The notes below the pieces were generated by a model. The model did not search any database. It was not told the DNA's origin and worked only from the letters and a program-made list of their open reading frames with translations. 29,008 nucleotides of DNA. It comes from JAQVEM01 sp964595565 (lineage in GTDB: Bacteria; Actinomycetota; Humimicrobiia; Humimicrobiales; Humimicrobiaceae). Positions 14,849 through 23,103 of the stretch are shown here, piece by piece (the stretch's first letter is position 1; each line of letters opens with the position of its first letter). The stretch spans positions 1 through 29,008 of the forward strand of contig CAZQQX010000025.1 of the NCBI GenBank assembly GCA_964595565.1. Reading direction: 5' to 3'. The position numbers and the translations under genes are program-made.

Positions 14849-14925
14849 TGGTGGGCCTATCTGGACTCGAACCAGAGGCCTCATCCTTATCAGGGATGCG
14901 CTCTAACCAGCTGAGCTATAGGCCC
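14849..14925 (-). tRNA. tRNA-Ile (anticodon GAT)
   Basis: 77 bases with encoded CCA. Acceptor GGGCCTA pairs with TAGGCCC. The D-arm is AGCTCAGCTGGTTAGAGC, the anticodon arm CATCCCTGATAAGGATG with anticodon GAT, and the T-arm CTGGTTCGAGTCCAG. The Ile-Ala pair after gyrA is a common actinobacterial arrangement; here it is not inside an rRNA operon. Confidence 0.97.
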
Positions 14926-14949
14926 GGCCTCCACTTTTTACAGATGACA

Positions 14950-14978
14950 AAAATAGCAATTTAATATTTTTTTGTCAA
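14950..14978 (-). promoter_or_regulatory. Promoter of the tRNA-Ile/tRNA-Ala unit
   Basis: On the minus strand a perfect TTGACA (14973-14978), a 17-base spacer and TATTTT (14950-14955) with an extended TGC lie just upstream of tRNA-Ile. The transcript would start about 18 bases before the tRNA, and a near-consensus -35 suits a strongly expressed stable RNA. Confidence 0.75.
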
Positions 14979-15075
14979 GGTAAACATAACCGGCATAAAC
15001 ATTTATTCATCACAGCATATTTATTTATATTCCTGTTTACAGCTTGATTTGAAAATATATTTAGCTACTGTGAGC

Positions 15076-15477
15076 TTATTCTGATATTTTAACCTTCGTC
15101 TGTTCTTTTTTTTCGGGCAGAAACCTTAATTCTATACCACCACTCATTTTTAAAACAATATTCATTATCCATATCATTATGGTCCCGACTGCAGCATATA
15201 CCACTGAAACAACCAGCCCGCCGACAATTGCTACTATGATAGTTATTGCCATGCCGCCACCAAATAAACCGGATAAAATACCGGTATTTTCTATGCCCAG
15301 GATTTCAAAAATACCACTTATATCAATTCCTGCTGAATTCAATCCGAGCCAGGCAAGAAGTCCGGCTATAGCAATAACAATAACAGATAATATGAAAAAC
15401 AATAAATAAAAAAACAGAAAGTACTTAAACATCGAAAACTCACTGATGCTTTTTAAAACTCTTCTTTCAATATTCAT
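15076..15477 (-). CDS. DUF3566-type membrane protein downstream of gyrase genes
   Basis: 133 residues with two long hydrophobic regions (about 19-47 and 74-110). An RR motif and a polar stretch precede the first helix (RRVLKSISEFSMFKYFL), and a short GGIELRFLPE follows the last helix, matching the layout of DUF3566 proteins (RRxRLxxSRVDPWS, helix, variable loop, helix, GGLEVxLxE). DUF3566 genes sit after gyrA in Actinomycetota, often just before tRNA-Ile and tRNA-Ala, exactly as here. The function is unknown. The ATG has AAGGGGA about five bases upstream. Both sequence and position support the call, though the match is remote. Confidence 0.72.
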   Translation of the reverse strand: MNIERRVLKSISEFSMFKYFLFFYLLFFILSVIVIAIAGLLAWLGLNSAGIDISGIFEILGIENTGILSGLFGGGMAITIIVAIVGGLVVSVVYAAVGTIMIWIMNIVLKMSGGIELRFLPEKKEQTKVKISE

Positions 15478-15642
15478 GGCTTCCCCTTAATCTTATAAAG
15501 GATAACTAACTGTGATTGCATATCTCTGCATAGCCAGCCCCTGACGCACCAGTCCTTTTATAATTATACAATTAGCACATATAACCAGGGCAATATGCAG
15601 GTGATATATTAGCCTGTAAAGGCTATAAAATAACTAATTAAA

Positions 15643-16029
15643 TTACATCTTAAAATATTTGTCGGTCAGCTTGCAAACTCCGGGAATTCTATAAGTATTA
15701 CCCTGAAATGCCTTAACAATAGCTACAATCAATACAACTAAAATTGCAATATATGCTATCCAGCAAATAACAAGAATTATCCATCCTAAAATAGGTATCC
15801 AGGAAAAAATAGCCATTATTATAGCTATTATTGCAATAATAATACCCGTAATAAAAGCCTGGAGAGCGTTCCATTTCACAAACTTGTTCTCTTTCTCTAT
15901 AAGCCAGAATATTAATCCGCCAACCAAGCTAAAAATATACGAAATTAGTACTGCGATTTTTGGTTCCATACCTGTAGAGCTTTTCTTACTTGAATCCGCA
16001 TCAATTTCTGCCATGTTTACTTCTGCCAT
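15643..16029 (-). CDS. DUF4870-family membrane protein
   Basis: 128 residues with helices at about 24-45, 60-80 and 83-107. Landmarks are KIAVLISYIFSLVGGLIFWLIEKENKFVKWNALQA, and at the C-terminus AFQGNTYRIPGVCKLTDKY, both typical of DUF4870 (Tic20-like) proteins. The N-terminal 20 residues are polar and acidic. The function is unknown. The ATG has AAAGGAGGA about eight bases upstream. It is inserted between gyrA and the DUF3566 gene, where intact actinobacterial operons usually have no such gene, though the 173-base gap to gyrA suggests a separate unit. Confidence 0.85.
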   Translation of the reverse strand: MAEVNMAEIDADSSKKSSTGMEPKIAVLISYIFSLVGGLIFWLIEKENKFVKWNALQAFITGIIIAIIAIIMAIFSWIPILGWIILVICWIAYIAILVVLIVAIVKAFQGNTYRIPGVCKLTDKYFKM

Positions 16030-16202
16030 TTTGTTTTTCCTCCTTTTTTATTTAGAGTATCATTAACATTTAATATTCCAGATAAAGATTTTCCTCTTTA
16101 TTAACTACTGCAATACATCCTTAGAGAAACATAATAACAGATTTATACAATAAAATCAGTACATATAATAATATAAACATAAAAATAAAATAAATTATTT
16201 TA

Positions 16203-18635
16203 TCAGCTTTCAGAGGTAACAATTGAATAAGACCCCACTCTGGCTCCTTCGCCCAGATTGATAATTCTGACGCCCTGTGTTGACCTTCCAATCCTTGAAA
16301 TTGACTTAGCCTGAATTCTTATAAGGACCCCTGTATTAGAAATAACCATAATATCATGTACATCCTTTAATATGCCCGCTCCCGCAATTTTACCTTTTTT
16401 TTCAGTAATCTTTATGGTCCTGATACCGAGCCCACCTCTTTTTTGCCTTTTATATTCGGAGACAGGAGTTCTCTTACCATACCCATTCTCGGTCAGGACA
16501 AACAGGTCTCCGTCCGCTTCCCTTACCACCATCATTGAAAGAACTTCGTCATCCTTTGACAGCCTCATGCCTTTTACTCCCTGCGAAGCCCTCCCCATCG
16601 GCCTGCAGTCTTTTTCACTGAATCTTATAGCCTTCCCATCCCTGGTAACCATAATAATTTCATCATTACCATTTGTTTTTTCAACCCCTATTAGCTCATC
16701 TCCCTCTCTGATATTAATAGCTATAATTCCATCTTTTCTGGAAGTATCATAAGCTCCGATAGGAGTCTTTTTGATCATTCCTTTTTTGGTTGCCATTATT
16801 AGATAATCATCTTTCCCGTAATCTTTAACCGCGATTATAGCAGCGACCATTTCTCCAGGGGAAAATGGAAGAAGATTTACGATTGCCTTACCTTTTGATA
16901 TCCTGCTTCCGGTCGGAATTTGATGAACTTTTAGCCTGTAAACTTTCCCGCGATTGGAGAAAAACATAATATAGTGGTGGGTAGACGCTATAAAGAGATG
17001 CTTTACAAAATCATCTTCCTTTAAATTGGTCCCGGTTATACCCTTACCCCCTCTGCCCTGTTTTCTGTAAGTAGTTACCGGAACTCTCTTTATGTAACCC
17101 GAATGGGATATGGATATTACATTTTCTTCCTCCGGTATCAGGTCTTCAATTTCTATATCAGATGTATCAGTGGTTATATCTGTCCTTCTTTCGTCACTGT
17201 ACTTTTTCTTTATTTCTTCCAGTTCATCTTTTATTACACCGTAAATAAGCCTGTCGTTTTCTAAAAGTTTCTTTAACTCTTTTATCCTTTCCATCAATTG
17301 CCGGTGCTCTAACTTTATTTTATCCCTCTCCAGACCCGTTAAACGGTGCAGCCTTAAATCCAGTATGGCCTGAGCCTGAATTACGGTAAGTTTAAAATTC
17401 TTTACCAGCCTTTTTCTTGCGGTAGGAACATCTTTTGAAGACCTTATGGTTTTTATCACCTCATCCAGATTATCCAGGGCTATTAAAAGCCCCAGCAGTA
17501 TATGTTCCCTCTCTTCGGCTTTCTTCAACTCAAATCTGGTTCTTTTTACTATTACATCAAACCTGTGCCTGGTGTACTCTTTTATTAAACTATGTAAATT
17601 AAGGGTCCGCGGTATGCCGTCAACCAGTGCCAGCATTATTACACCAAAAGTATCCTCCAGCTGGGTATTTTTATACAGGCAATTAATAATTACATTCGGG
17701 TTTGCGTCTTTCTTGAGCTCCAGCACCACTCTCATCCCGCTTTTATCCGACTCGTCACGGAGGTCACTAATTCCTTCCATCTTTTTTGTCCTCACAAGTT
17801 CAGCAACTTTTTCAATAAAATTCGCTTTATTAACCTGATATGGAAGTTCGGTTATTATAACCTGGGCTCTTCCTTTTTTGGGCTGTTCCTGATGGACCCT
17901 TCCTCTGACAACTACACGGCCCCTCCCGGTTTCGTAAGCTTCTTTTATCCCGCTTATGCCCATTACTATCCCTCCGGTTGGAAAATCCGGTCCCTTAACT
18001 CTTCTCATTAAATCATTTACTGTTGCTTCAGGATTATCAATATAGTGGATAACGCCTTCAATAACTTCGCCAAGATTATGGGGAGGGATATTGGTTGCCA
18101 TACCTACGGCAATACCCGAAGAACCATTAACCAGAAGGTTCGGAAACTTTGCAGGTAAAACTGCCGGTTCCTTTAATGAACTATCGAAATTGTCCACAAA
18201 TTCTATGGTATCTTTATCAATATCAGCCAGAAGCTCTTCGGCTATAGATGAAAGCCTCGCCTCGGTATACCTCATAGCCGCAGCCCTATCACCATCAACG
18301 GAGCCAAAATTCCCATGCCCGTCTATTAAAACATACCGCTGCGAAAAATCCTGCGCCATACGCACCATTGCATCATAAACGGCTGTGTCGCCGTGAGGAT
18401 GATACTTGCCGAGTACCTCTCCAACAATACGCGCACACTTTTTATAAGGTGTGTTGTGCCTCATGCCCATGTCATTCATGGCATATAAAATTCTCCGGTG
18501 AACCGGTTTAAGACCATCTCTTACATCCGGTAGAGCCCTTCCAATAATTACGCTCATGGCGTAACTAAGATATGAATCCTGCATTTCGGATTCAATTTCA
18601 ATGTTCTTTACCTTACCTCTTAATTCAAATACCAT
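16203..18635 (-). CDS. gyrA: DNA gyrase subunit A
   Basis: 810 residues, full length. With GyrB it introduces negative supercoils. The DNA-cleaving Tyr123 lies in AAMRYTEARLS. The quinolone-determining region reads HPHGDTAVYDAMVRMAQ, with Thr84 at the usual Ser position and the acidic Asp88 kept. The winged-helix core and coiled coil run to about residue 490, followed by the beta-pinwheel wrapping domain. The first pinwheel blade carries a GyrA-box-like QGRGGKG (526-532), in which Gly replaces the second-position Arg/Lys of the consensus. The ATG has AGGGG nearby upstream. The gene lies 46 bases after gyrB and is cotranscribed with it. Confidence 0.97.
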   Translation of the reverse strand: MVFELRGKVKNIEIESEMQDSYLSYAMSVIIGRALPDVRDGLKPVHRRILYAMNDMGMRHNTPYKKCARIVGEVLGKYHPHGDTAVYDAMVRMAQDFSQRYVLIDGHGNFGSVDGDRAAAMRYTEARLSSIAEELLADIDKDTIEFVDNFDSSLKEPAVLPAKFPNLLVNGSSGIAVGMATNIPPHNLGEVIEGVIHYIDNPEATVNDLMRRVKGPDFPTGGIVMGISGIKEAYETGRGRVVVRGRVHQEQPKKGRAQVIITELPYQVNKANFIEKVAELVRTKKMEGISDLRDESDKSGMRVVLELKKDANPNVIINCLYKNTQLEDTFGVIMLALVDGIPRTLNLHSLIKEYTRHRFDVIVKRTRFELKKAEEREHILLGLLIALDNLDEVIKTIRSSKDVPTARKRLVKNFKLTVIQAQAILDLRLHRLTGLERDKIKLEHRQLMERIKELKKLLENDRLIYGVIKDELEEIKKKYSDERRTDITTDTSDIEIEDLIPEEENVISISHSGYIKRVPVTTYRKQGRGGKGITGTNLKEDDFVKHLFIASTHHYIMFFSNRGKVYRLKVHQIPTGSRISKGKAIVNLLPFSPGEMVAAIIAVKDYGKDDYLIMATKKGMIKKTPIGAYDTSRKDGIIAINIREGDELIGVEKTNGNDEIIMVTRDGKAIRFSEKDCRPMGRASQGVKGMRLSKDDEVLSMMVVREADGDLFVLTENGYGKRTPVSEYKRQKRGGLGIRTIKITEKKGKIAGAGILKDVHDIMVISNTGVLIRIQAKSISRIGRSTQGVRIINLGEGARVGSYSIVTSES

Positions 18636-18681
18636 TTACACCCCTGACTGTATATAACGAATATCATGTTTGCCGAATATT

Positions 18682-20586
18682 TTATATATCTATAAATGAC
18701 ACTCCCTTTGCATTTTTCTGGATAAATTCTCTTCTTGGCTCAACCTTATTTCCCATTAAAGTGGAAAAAACATCATCCGCAATCAGTGCGTCTTCAACTT
18801 CAACTTTAAGCAGTGTCCTTGCCTCCGGATTCATTGTTGTCTCCCAGAGCTGTTCGGGATCCATTTCCCCCAGACCTTTATACTGCTGGACGGCGATTTT
18901 TTTATTCTCGTATTTCTTTTTTAGACTCTCCAGCTCCTTATCACTATAGGCATAAGAAACCTCCTTATCATTTCTCACCTGATAAAGGGGCGGCTGGGCT
19001 ATATAAACGTAACCCGCTTCAATTAATTCAGGCATATAGCGGTAAAAAAAAGTCAAAACCAGTGTCCTTATATGAGCTCCGTCCACATCAGCATCGGTCA
19101 TTATTATCACTTTATGATATCTGGCATTTTTGATATCAAAATCTTCACCGATTCCGGAGCCCATTGCAGTTATCATCGCCTGAATCTCCTCACTGCTTAA
19201 TATCTTATTTAATCTTGCTTTCTCAACATTCAGAATCTTACCCTTAAGCGGAAGAATAGCCTGGAATCTTCTATCTCTCGCCTGCTTGGCGCTTCCACCT
19301 GCTGAATCTCCCTCAACCAGAAATAACTCACTGTATTTCGGGTCATTCATAGTACAATCTGCAAGCTTGCCCGGCAGTGAATTACTTTCCAGCAGGGATT
19401 TTCTTCTGGTAAGGTCCCTTGCTTTTTTTGCCGCAGCTCTTGCCCTTGAAGCTTCCATGCACTTACTTACTATAACCTTTCCTATGGTTGGATTTTCTCC
19501 CAAAAATTCAGAAAGCTTCATATTTACGTTAGATTCAACAAAGCCTTTTATTTCACTATTACCCAGCTTTGTCTTTGTCTGGCCTTCAAACTGAGGGTCT
19601 TTTAATTTTACGCTGATAATTGCTGTAAGACCCTCCCTTATATCCTCGCCTGAGAGATTCTCATCTTTTTCTTTCAACATATTGGCACTTCTTGCATAAT
19701 CATTTATGGTTCTGGTAAGTGCACCTTTAAAACCACTCAGGTGGGTTCCTCCTTCCGTAGTATTTATATTGTTGGCAAACGAGAAGATACTCTCCGAATA
19801 ACCATTGGTATATTGCATTGCCACTTCTACTTCATGGTCCTTAACTTCCTTCTTAAAATATATTATCTTTTTATGTAAGACGTCCTTTTTTTCACACAAA
19901 TATTTTACAAAATCTTCAATTCCTCCATCATACTTGTACACTTCTTTCTTTTCCGGTTTTTCTCTTGAATCTACAAGGATTATTTTTAAACCCTTATTCA
20001 GGAAAGCCATTTCCTTCATTCTGCTGGCAAGAATCTCAAACTTATAATCAATATCTTCAAATATTTCCCTATCAGGATAAAATGTAATCGCCGTACCGTG
20101 AGAACTGGTCTTATTACCTTTTATAAGGTCGGTAACCGGTTCACCTTTTACAAAATCCTGTCTGTAAATATGTCCGTCTCTTCTTACCTCAATACCCAGC
20201 TTTTCAGAAAGGGCATTTACCACAGAAACTCCAACACCGTGGAGCCCGCCGGATACCTTGTATCCCGTACCGCCAAATTTACCGCCGGCATGAAGTTTGG
20301 TAAGCACTATTTCAACAGCAGGGCGGTTAAATTTTTCAACTTTTTTAACCGGAATTCCCCTGCCATTATCCACCACACTAACAGAATCATCATCATTCAG
20401 CACTACCAGAACATTATCACAATAACCGGCCATTGCTTCATCGATACTATTATCCACCACTTCATAAATAAGATGATGCAATCCTCTGGAACCGGTGGAG
20501 CCGATATACATGCTGGGTCTTTTTCTTACCGCCGAAAGCCCCTCCAGAACAGTGATATCTTTAGCATCATAACTTGACTTTTCCAA
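18682..20586 (-). CDS. gyrB: DNA gyrase subunit B
   Basis: 634 residues, the short GyrB form. The GHKL ATPase site shows Glu42 (LIYEVVDN, then SIDEA), DNGRGIP (73-79) and GGLHGVG (113-119). The transducer lies at about 220-390. The TOPRIM domain has EGDSAGG (425-431), PLKGKILNVEKA and the metal-binding TDADVDG (D498, D500, D502). The tail ends in QQYKGLGEMDPEQLWETTM and RREFIQKNA. The start is TTG with GGAGG about nine bases upstream, giving the standard N-terminus. It is parallel to dciA and recF and directly upstream of gyrA. Confidence 0.97.
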   Translation of the reverse strand: MEKSSYDAKDITVLEGLSAVRKRPSMYIGSTGSRGLHHLIYEVVDNSIDEAMAGYCDNVLVVLNDDDSVSVVDNGRGIPVKKVEKFNRPAVEIVLTKLHAGGKFGGTGYKVSGGLHGVGVSVVNALSEKLGIEVRRDGHIYRQDFVKGEPVTDLIKGNKTSSHGTAITFYPDREIFEDIDYKFEILASRMKEMAFLNKGLKIILVDSREKPEKKEVYKYDGGIEDFVKYLCEKKDVLHKKIIYFKKEVKDHEVEVAMQYTNGYSESIFSFANNINTTEGGTHLSGFKGALTRTINDYARSANMLKEKDENLSGEDIREGLTAIISVKLKDPQFEGQTKTKLGNSEIKGFVESNVNMKLSEFLGENPTIGKVIVSKCMEASRARAAAKKARDLTRRKSLLESNSLPGKLADCTMNDPKYSELFLVEGDSAGGSAKQARDRRFQAILPLKGKILNVEKARLNKILSSEEIQAMITAMGSGIGEDFDIKNARYHKVIIMTDADVDGAHIRTLVLTFFYRYMPELIEAGYVYIAQPPLYQVRNDKEVSYAYSDKELESLKKKYENKKIAVQQYKGLGEMDPEQLWETTMNPEARTLLKVEVEDALIADDVFSTLMGNKVEPRREFIQKNAKGVSFIDI

Positions 20587-20631
20587 AAAAATCCCTCCAG
20601 GCTTTTTAATAATACCCTAATAAATATAGAT

Positions 20632-20683
20632 AAAAGGGCAATAAGTAAGTATAAAAAACTATCTTAATACCCATTACCCTTTT
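20632..20683 (-). terminator. Possible terminator or attenuator ahead of gyrB
   Basis: On the minus-strand RNA AAAAGGGUAAU (from 20683) can pair over 11 bases with AUUGCCCUUUU (ending at 20632), including one G-U wobble, around a 30-base loop. It ends in a U-run. On the plus strand the same pairing has an A-C mismatch, so it is directional. It lies between dciA and gyrB, so it may terminate the recF-dciA transcript or modulate gyrBA expression. Confidence 0.4.
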
Positions 20684-20794
20684 CAATCTCAAATATAAAA
20701 ATTTTTAGATTATTTATGGTAATTTTAATATTTTTAATCATGGATTATTATATCATATTTCAACTTAAATTTGCTCAAAAACAGGCTTATAATT

Positions 20795-21088
20795 TCAAAG
20801 TTCCTGCCTGAATCTCAGGTTTTTAACCAGGTCCTCGCCAATAAATGAATTTATCTTATCAATCAACTGGCCCGACATCAGGCTCAGCTCACTGGCCCAG
20901 GTGGAACTTTCTACTGATATATACAATGTTTTTCCGGTGAGTCTTTTGGGCCTGGCTTTTTTGCTTATCACGCTGCCCACAATTTTTTCCCAGTTGTTAA
21001 AAATCCTGGATATTCTTAACTTACTTTCGATGTTTAAATCTTTTACAACGTCGTCAATTACGCTCTGGATATTTTTAATCTCTTTCAT
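20795..21088 (-). CDS. dciA: DciA/DUF721-family protein
   Basis: 97 residues of the DUF721 family, whose DciA members load or assist the replicative helicase DnaB in bacteria lacking DnaC/DnaI. Visible features are the N-terminal helix, IFNNWEKIVGSVISKKARPKRLTGKTLYISVESSTWASELSLM (given in pieces: NNWEKIVG, KARPKRL, LYISVESSTWASEL) and the ending VKNLRFRQEL. It is short, essentially the core KH-like domain without an extended tail. The position between recF and gyrB is the conserved actinobacterial one. The ATG has only a weak AGG-type site. The gene begins 28 bases after the recF stop. Confidence 0.87.
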   Translation of the reverse strand: MKEIKNIQSVIDDVVKDLNIESKLRISRIFNNWEKIVGSVISKKARPKRLTGKTLYISVESSTWASELSLMSGQLIDKINSFIGEDLVKNLRFRQEL

Positions 21089-21116
21089 ACCTGTATTATA
21101 ATTTATCTGTTAATGT

Positions 21117-22301
21117 TTATAAATCTAAAACTGTAACCCCGTTATCCTTAATAAGCAACCTGGTGCCAAACTCCAGGTCAAGCTTATCTAGATAACTGAT
21201 ATTGGTAGCAGTTACAAAAGTCTGGAATTTTTTTCCTATTGCTTTTACCAGCAGTTTTTTCCTTTCTATATCAAGCTCTGAAAACACATCGTCCAGAAGG
21301 AGGACAGGGTCTTCTCCCGAATTCTTTTTCAATATGTCCAGCTCGCAGAGTTTTAAACTTATAGAAGCAACCCTCTGCTGCCCCTGAGAGCCGAAGAACC
21401 TTATGTTCCCACCATCCAGTAAAATTATAAAGTCATCCCTGTGGGGCCCTATTGTGGTAGTTTTGTACTGCAGGTCCCTTTCCATATTCTCTTTTAATTT
21501 CCGGTAGAATAATTTTCTTAAATCTCCCCGGGCAAAATTATCCCTGACCCCGGCGGATGGGCCGGAATAATTTGTATGGTTACTCTGCGTGTCCTCCCTA
21601 TCCCAGCTAAATATATAAAAAATATCCACGCTGCTTTCTTTAAAAAAGCTCCTCATGTAATTTTTAAATTCGGGTTTTAGCTCATTCAGGAGGCTGCATC
21701 TTTTTTTTATGATATCAATTCCGTACCTTACAATATTATCGTCCCACACTTCCAGTGTTGAATTACTGCCCCGGTTGAATTCACCGCTCATGCTTTTTAT
21801 AAGACTGCTCCTCTGGGCAAGTATTTTCTGGTACTGCAATCTCTGCTTATAATAACTGCCGTCAATCTTTTCCAGAACACCATCAAGAAAATTTCTCCTT
21901 TCAGATGGACCGGACTTTATAATTTTAAGGTCATCGGGAGAAAATATAACCGAGGGCAGGAGGGATATAAAATCCGATTTCTTCCCCTGATGGGCTTTAT
22001 CAATTTTAATCCTGGTACTATTATTCTTTCTTAGTTCTATCTCAATAAAACACTCAGGCTGTTTATTGGTCTCAGAGCCAATCAGAGTCTTTATGGCAGA
22101 ATAATTAGTGCCCCATTTGATAATCTCATCCTGGCTGTAAGTCTTATGGGATTTTCCGGTGGATAAATAATAAACTGATTCCAGTAAATTTGTTTTGCCG
22201 TTGCCATTATTCCCCAGTATCAGGATAGTGTTTTTATCAAAATCTAAACTGACGTGACTGTAATTTCTATAGTTTTTTAATTCTAATTTCTTTAGATACA
22301 C
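21117..22301 (-). CDS. recF: DNA replication and repair protein RecF
   Basis: 394 residues. RecF is an SMC-like ATPase that, with RecO and RecR, helps load RecA at gapped DNA. The N-terminus MYLKKLELKNYRNY is typical and supports the GTG start despite the lack of a clear ribosome binding site. Walker A is GNNGNGKTN (30-38), the signature motif is GSQGQQR, and Walker B is VLLLDDVFSELD. A basic central lobe contains IFSPDDLKIIKSGPSERRNFLD. It is slightly longer than the common 360-370 residues because of a loop near residues 240-265 (EDTQSNHTNYSG). dnaN normally precedes recF, but here a divergent formate dehydrogenase operon does. Confidence 0.95.
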   Translation of the reverse strand: MYLKKLELKNYRNYSHVSLDFDKNTILILGNNGNGKTNLLESVYYLSTGKSHKTYSQDEIIKWGTNYSAIKTLIGSETNKQPECFIEIELRKNNSTRIKIDKAHQGKKSDFISLLPSVIFSPDDLKIIKSGPSERRNFLDGVLEKIDGSYYKQRLQYQKILAQRSSLIKSMSGEFNRGSNSTLEVWDDNIVRYGIDIIKKRCSLLNELKPEFKNYMRSFFKESSVDIFYIFSWDREDTQSNHTNYSGPSAGVRDNFARGDLRKLFYRKLKENMERDLQYKTTTIGPHRDDFIILLDGGNIRFFGSQGQQRVASISLKLCELDILKKNSGEDPVLLLDDVFSELDIERKKLLVKAIGKKFQTFVTATNISYLDKLDLEFGTRLLIKDNGVTVLDL

Positions 22302-22453
22302 ACTATTAACAGGTAAACTATGATTATAATAATATCAAATCCTATAAAATTCCCCTCTTTGTTGTTCTATATTCACCTTTTTAATAATAGCATTTATCTA
22401 TTAAAATTTTAATTTTATATATACTGAATTTGTTATAAATATTAAGAAAATTC

Positions 22454-22462
22454 TGTTATAAT
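22454..22462 (+). promoter_or_regulatory. Extended -10 promoter for the formate dehydrogenase operon
   Basis: TGTTATAAT is a perfect extended -10 element, about 70 bases upstream of the first subunit gene. The best -35-like sequence (TTGTTA) is 21 bases upstream and too far to count. The 229-base divergent region to recF also contains a minus-strand TATAAT near 22323-22328 that may serve recF. Confidence 0.5.
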
Positions 22463-22530
22463 CTTTGGAAACAAACAGGGGAATTTTTAGTTAAAATATT
22501 ATTTATTCCGCTAAAGAAGGAAAAAATATT

Positions 22531-23031
22531 ATGTCTGTCGGGATTTCTGATTTACCTGAGTATAAACTTAGAGCTGAAGAAATAAAAAAAATTGATGGAA
22601 TAATACAGAAATATAAAAGACAGAGAGGGGCGTTAATTCCAGTTTTACAGAAAATACAGGAATACATCGGGTTCATACCGGTAGAAGCTCAAAAAATAGT
22701 GGCAAAAGCGCTGCAAATCCCCGAAAAAGATGTCTATGGGGTAGTAACCTTCTATTCATTCTTTTCAATGATTCCAGGGGGCAGGATAAATATAAGAGTA
22801 TGCATGGGAACCGCATGCTTTGTCAGGGGAGGCAAAAACATTTTAGAAAAATTAGTTAAAGAGCTCGGCATCGAACCGGGCCAGACCACACCGGACAGGA
22901 ATTTCTCCCTGCAGGTAAACAGGTGCCTTGGTGCATGCGGGCTTGCACCGGTAATTGTGGTCAATGATAAATTTTACCAGAAGGTAAATCCCGAAAAAGT
23001 TATGGATATAATAAATTCCTATAAAATATGA
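22531..23031 (+). CDS. fdsG: NAD-dependent formate dehydrogenase gamma subunit (NuoE/FdsG-like)
   Basis: 166 residues of the NuoE/HydC/FdsG family with a thioredoxin-like fold and one [2Fe-2S] cluster. Ligands are Cys91 and Cys96 (CMGTAC), and Cys132 and Cys136 (CLGAC). The N-terminal helical part has LIPVLQKIQEYIGFIP and YGVVTFYSFF, as in the family. It would relay electrons to or from the FMN subunit encoded next. The ATG is preceded by AAGGA about ten bases upstream. It is the first gene of a four-gene run (fdsG, fdsB, fdsA, mobA). The same family also occurs in complex I and bifurcating hydrogenases; the dehydrogenase downstream decides the assignment. Confidence 0.92.
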   Translation: MSVGISDLPEYKLRAEEIKKIDGIIQKYKRQRGALIPVLQKIQEYIGFIPVEAQKIVAKALQIPEKDVYGVVTFYSFFSMIPGGRINIRVCMGTACFVRGGKNILEKLVKELGIEPGQTTPDRNFSLQVNRCLGACGLAPVIVVNDKFYQKVNPEKVMDIINSYKI

Positions 23032-23103
23032 GATGATATTTTTTAATTAAAATAGTTATTATTATTTAGATATTGCCCGGCCCGGGAAAAGAGGTTTTGA
23101 TAA

